Shown in pieces: positions 5,961 to 6,468 of a stretch of DNA of 6,468 nucleotides; the first letter of the stretch is position 1, and each line of letters begins with the position of its first letter. The position numbers and the translations under genes are program-made. Below the pieces are notes generated by a model that saw only the letters and a program-made list of their open reading frames with translations, did not search any database and was not told where the DNA came from. The DNA is from Zeimonas sp036675585. Lineage in GTDB: Bacteria > Pseudomonadota > Gammaproteobacteria > Burkholderiales > Burkholderiaceae_E. The stretch lies in contig JAKFES010000274.1 in NCBI GenBank assembly GCA_036675585.1, forward strand, positions 1 to 6,468, read 5' to 3'.

Positions 5961-6359
5961 ATGCCGACGCAAGCGGGCGCAGAAGATCTTCCCGCGGGCC
6001 TCGCCGATCGACTGCGTTCGCTCGCCGCAAGCGTCGTCGAGCTCGCGCACGCCCGGCTGCAGTTGCTCGGCGCCGATGCCGAACTGCAGGTCGAGCGCGT
6101 GCGCGACGTCGCGCTGTTCGGCGCCGCAGCGGCGATGCTGCTCGCGCTGGCGCTCGCGTTCGCATCGATGCTGGTCGTCGCGGTGTACTGGGACACGCAC
6201 CGGCTGACGGCGCTGGCGGTCGTCGCGCTCGTGCATGGCGCCGGTGCGCTCGCGTGCATCGCGCTCGCACGACGCGCGCTGCGCAGCGCAGGCCGGCCGT
6301 TCGAGGCGTCGATCGACGAACTGCGCCGCGACGTCGAGCAGTTGCGCACCCACCGATGA
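5961..6359 (+). CDS. yqjE: YqjE-family two-helix membrane protein (holin-like superfamily)
   Basis: This protein is 132 aa. An amphipathic N-terminal helix (about 10-48, LADRLRSLAASVVELAHARL) is followed by two hydrophobic segments at about 50-77 and 82-106, separated by the short polar turn WDTHRLT, then a charged tail (107-132). This is the layout of the YqjE family, annotated in databases as phage-holin-like (Phage_holin_3_6). Neither the layout nor the neighbours suggest a phage function. ATG at 5961 is the first sensible start after the yqjD stop, 11 bases away. No clear ribosome-binding site is seen, so translation may be coupled to yqjD. Its stop overlaps the ATG of the next gene (ATGA, 6356-6359). 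Confidence 0.85.
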   Translation: MPTQAGAEDLPAGLADRLRSLAASVVELAHARLQLLGADAELQVERVRDVALFGAAAAMLLALALAFASMLVVAVYWDTHRLTALAVVALVHGAGALACIALARRALRSAGRPFEASIDELRRDVEQLRTHR

Positions 6360-6468
6360 GCACGGCGATACGTGCGCACGCGCCGGCGCACGAGCGTCGG
6401 GCCCGGTTGCGCGCGCGTTGCCAGGCGCAGCGCGCCGCCGTCGCCGCCGGCTGGACCGCACTGCGCCC
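6356..6468 (+). CDS. yqjK: YqjK-like protein, N-terminal fragment (cut by the window edge)
   Basis: A reading frame begins with ATG at 6356, in a 4-bp ATGA overlap with the yqjE stop, and stays open for 37 codons to the end of the window. The visible part is rich in Arg and Ala, with ERRARLRARCQAQRA at residues 13-27. It resembles the basic start of E. coli YqjK (ERERRKAQLLSQIQQQR, recalled from memory). The position directly after yqjE supports the assignment. YqjK has no established biochemical function. Only the first third or so of the gene is visible, so the call rests mainly on context. Confidence 0.65.
   Translation, partial: MSTAIRAHAPAHERRARLRARCQAQRAAVAAGWTALR

Noticed and set aside
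5961..6359. Phage holin (prophage remnant)
   Set aside because: The holin-like label is a database superfamily name. The gene sits in a conserved yqjD-yqjE-yqjK order with no lysis or phage genes nearby.
4699..6363. 554-codon minus-strand open frame covering usp and the yqjD/yqjE genes
   Set aside because: It overlaps four well-supported genes, is dominated by Arg and Ala, and has no recognisable domain. It is a shadow frame.

Overview
The window is GC-rich, densely packed proteobacterial chromosomal DNA. A beta- or gammaproteobacterium fits best, and a Burkholderiales/Rhodocyclales-like host is most likely. The basis is the very GC-rich codon use, a B12-dependent ribonucleotide reductase, an FNR-type regulator and a YqjD-YqjE-YqjK membrane cluster. 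No mobile element, CRISPR array, tRNA or rRNA was seen. The longest gap between genes is about 190 bp.

Layout. (1) Bases 2-1345 (+) are the C-terminal part of an adenosylcobalamin-dependent (class II) ribonucleotide reductase; its start lies outside the window. (2) Bases 1386-2129 (+) encode an OmpR/PhoB-family response regulator. It overlaps by 14 bp a TTG-started soluble hybrid histidine kinase at 2116-4152 (+), ordered PAS-GAF-HisKA-HATPase-REC. (3) A strong stem-loop at 4162-4191 separates the kinase from a convergent CRP/FNR-family regulator (4205-4981, -). That regulator aligns closely with FNR but has none of the iron-sulfur cysteines. (4) A 192-bp divergent control region (4982-5173) follows. 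(5) An apparent operon runs to the right edge: a universal stress protein (5174-5617), a YqjD/ElaB-type DUF883 membrane-anchored protein (5632-5949), a YqjE-type two-helix membrane protein (5961-6359), and the start of a YqjK-like gene (6356 onward, cut by the window edge).

How it may work together (inference). A cytosolic sensor kinase and a DNA-binding response regulator lie next to an FNR-type regulator and a stress operon of Usp and YqjDEK. The divergent region carries three copies of a G(C/T)AAC repeat at an exact 10-bp period. That is the layout typically bound by OmpR-family regulators, so it is a good candidate target for the neighbouring response regulator. The kinase PAS domain keeps a histidine and an arginine at the positions of the FixL haem ligand and its partner. 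An oxygen- or redox-responsive theme is therefore plausible for the cluster, but unproven.

The genes all belong to known families. The less ordinary points are the cysteine-free FNR homologue, the phased repeats, the internal duplication in the reductase tail, and the pairing of an OmpR-type regulator with an HDFNN-type hybrid kinase.
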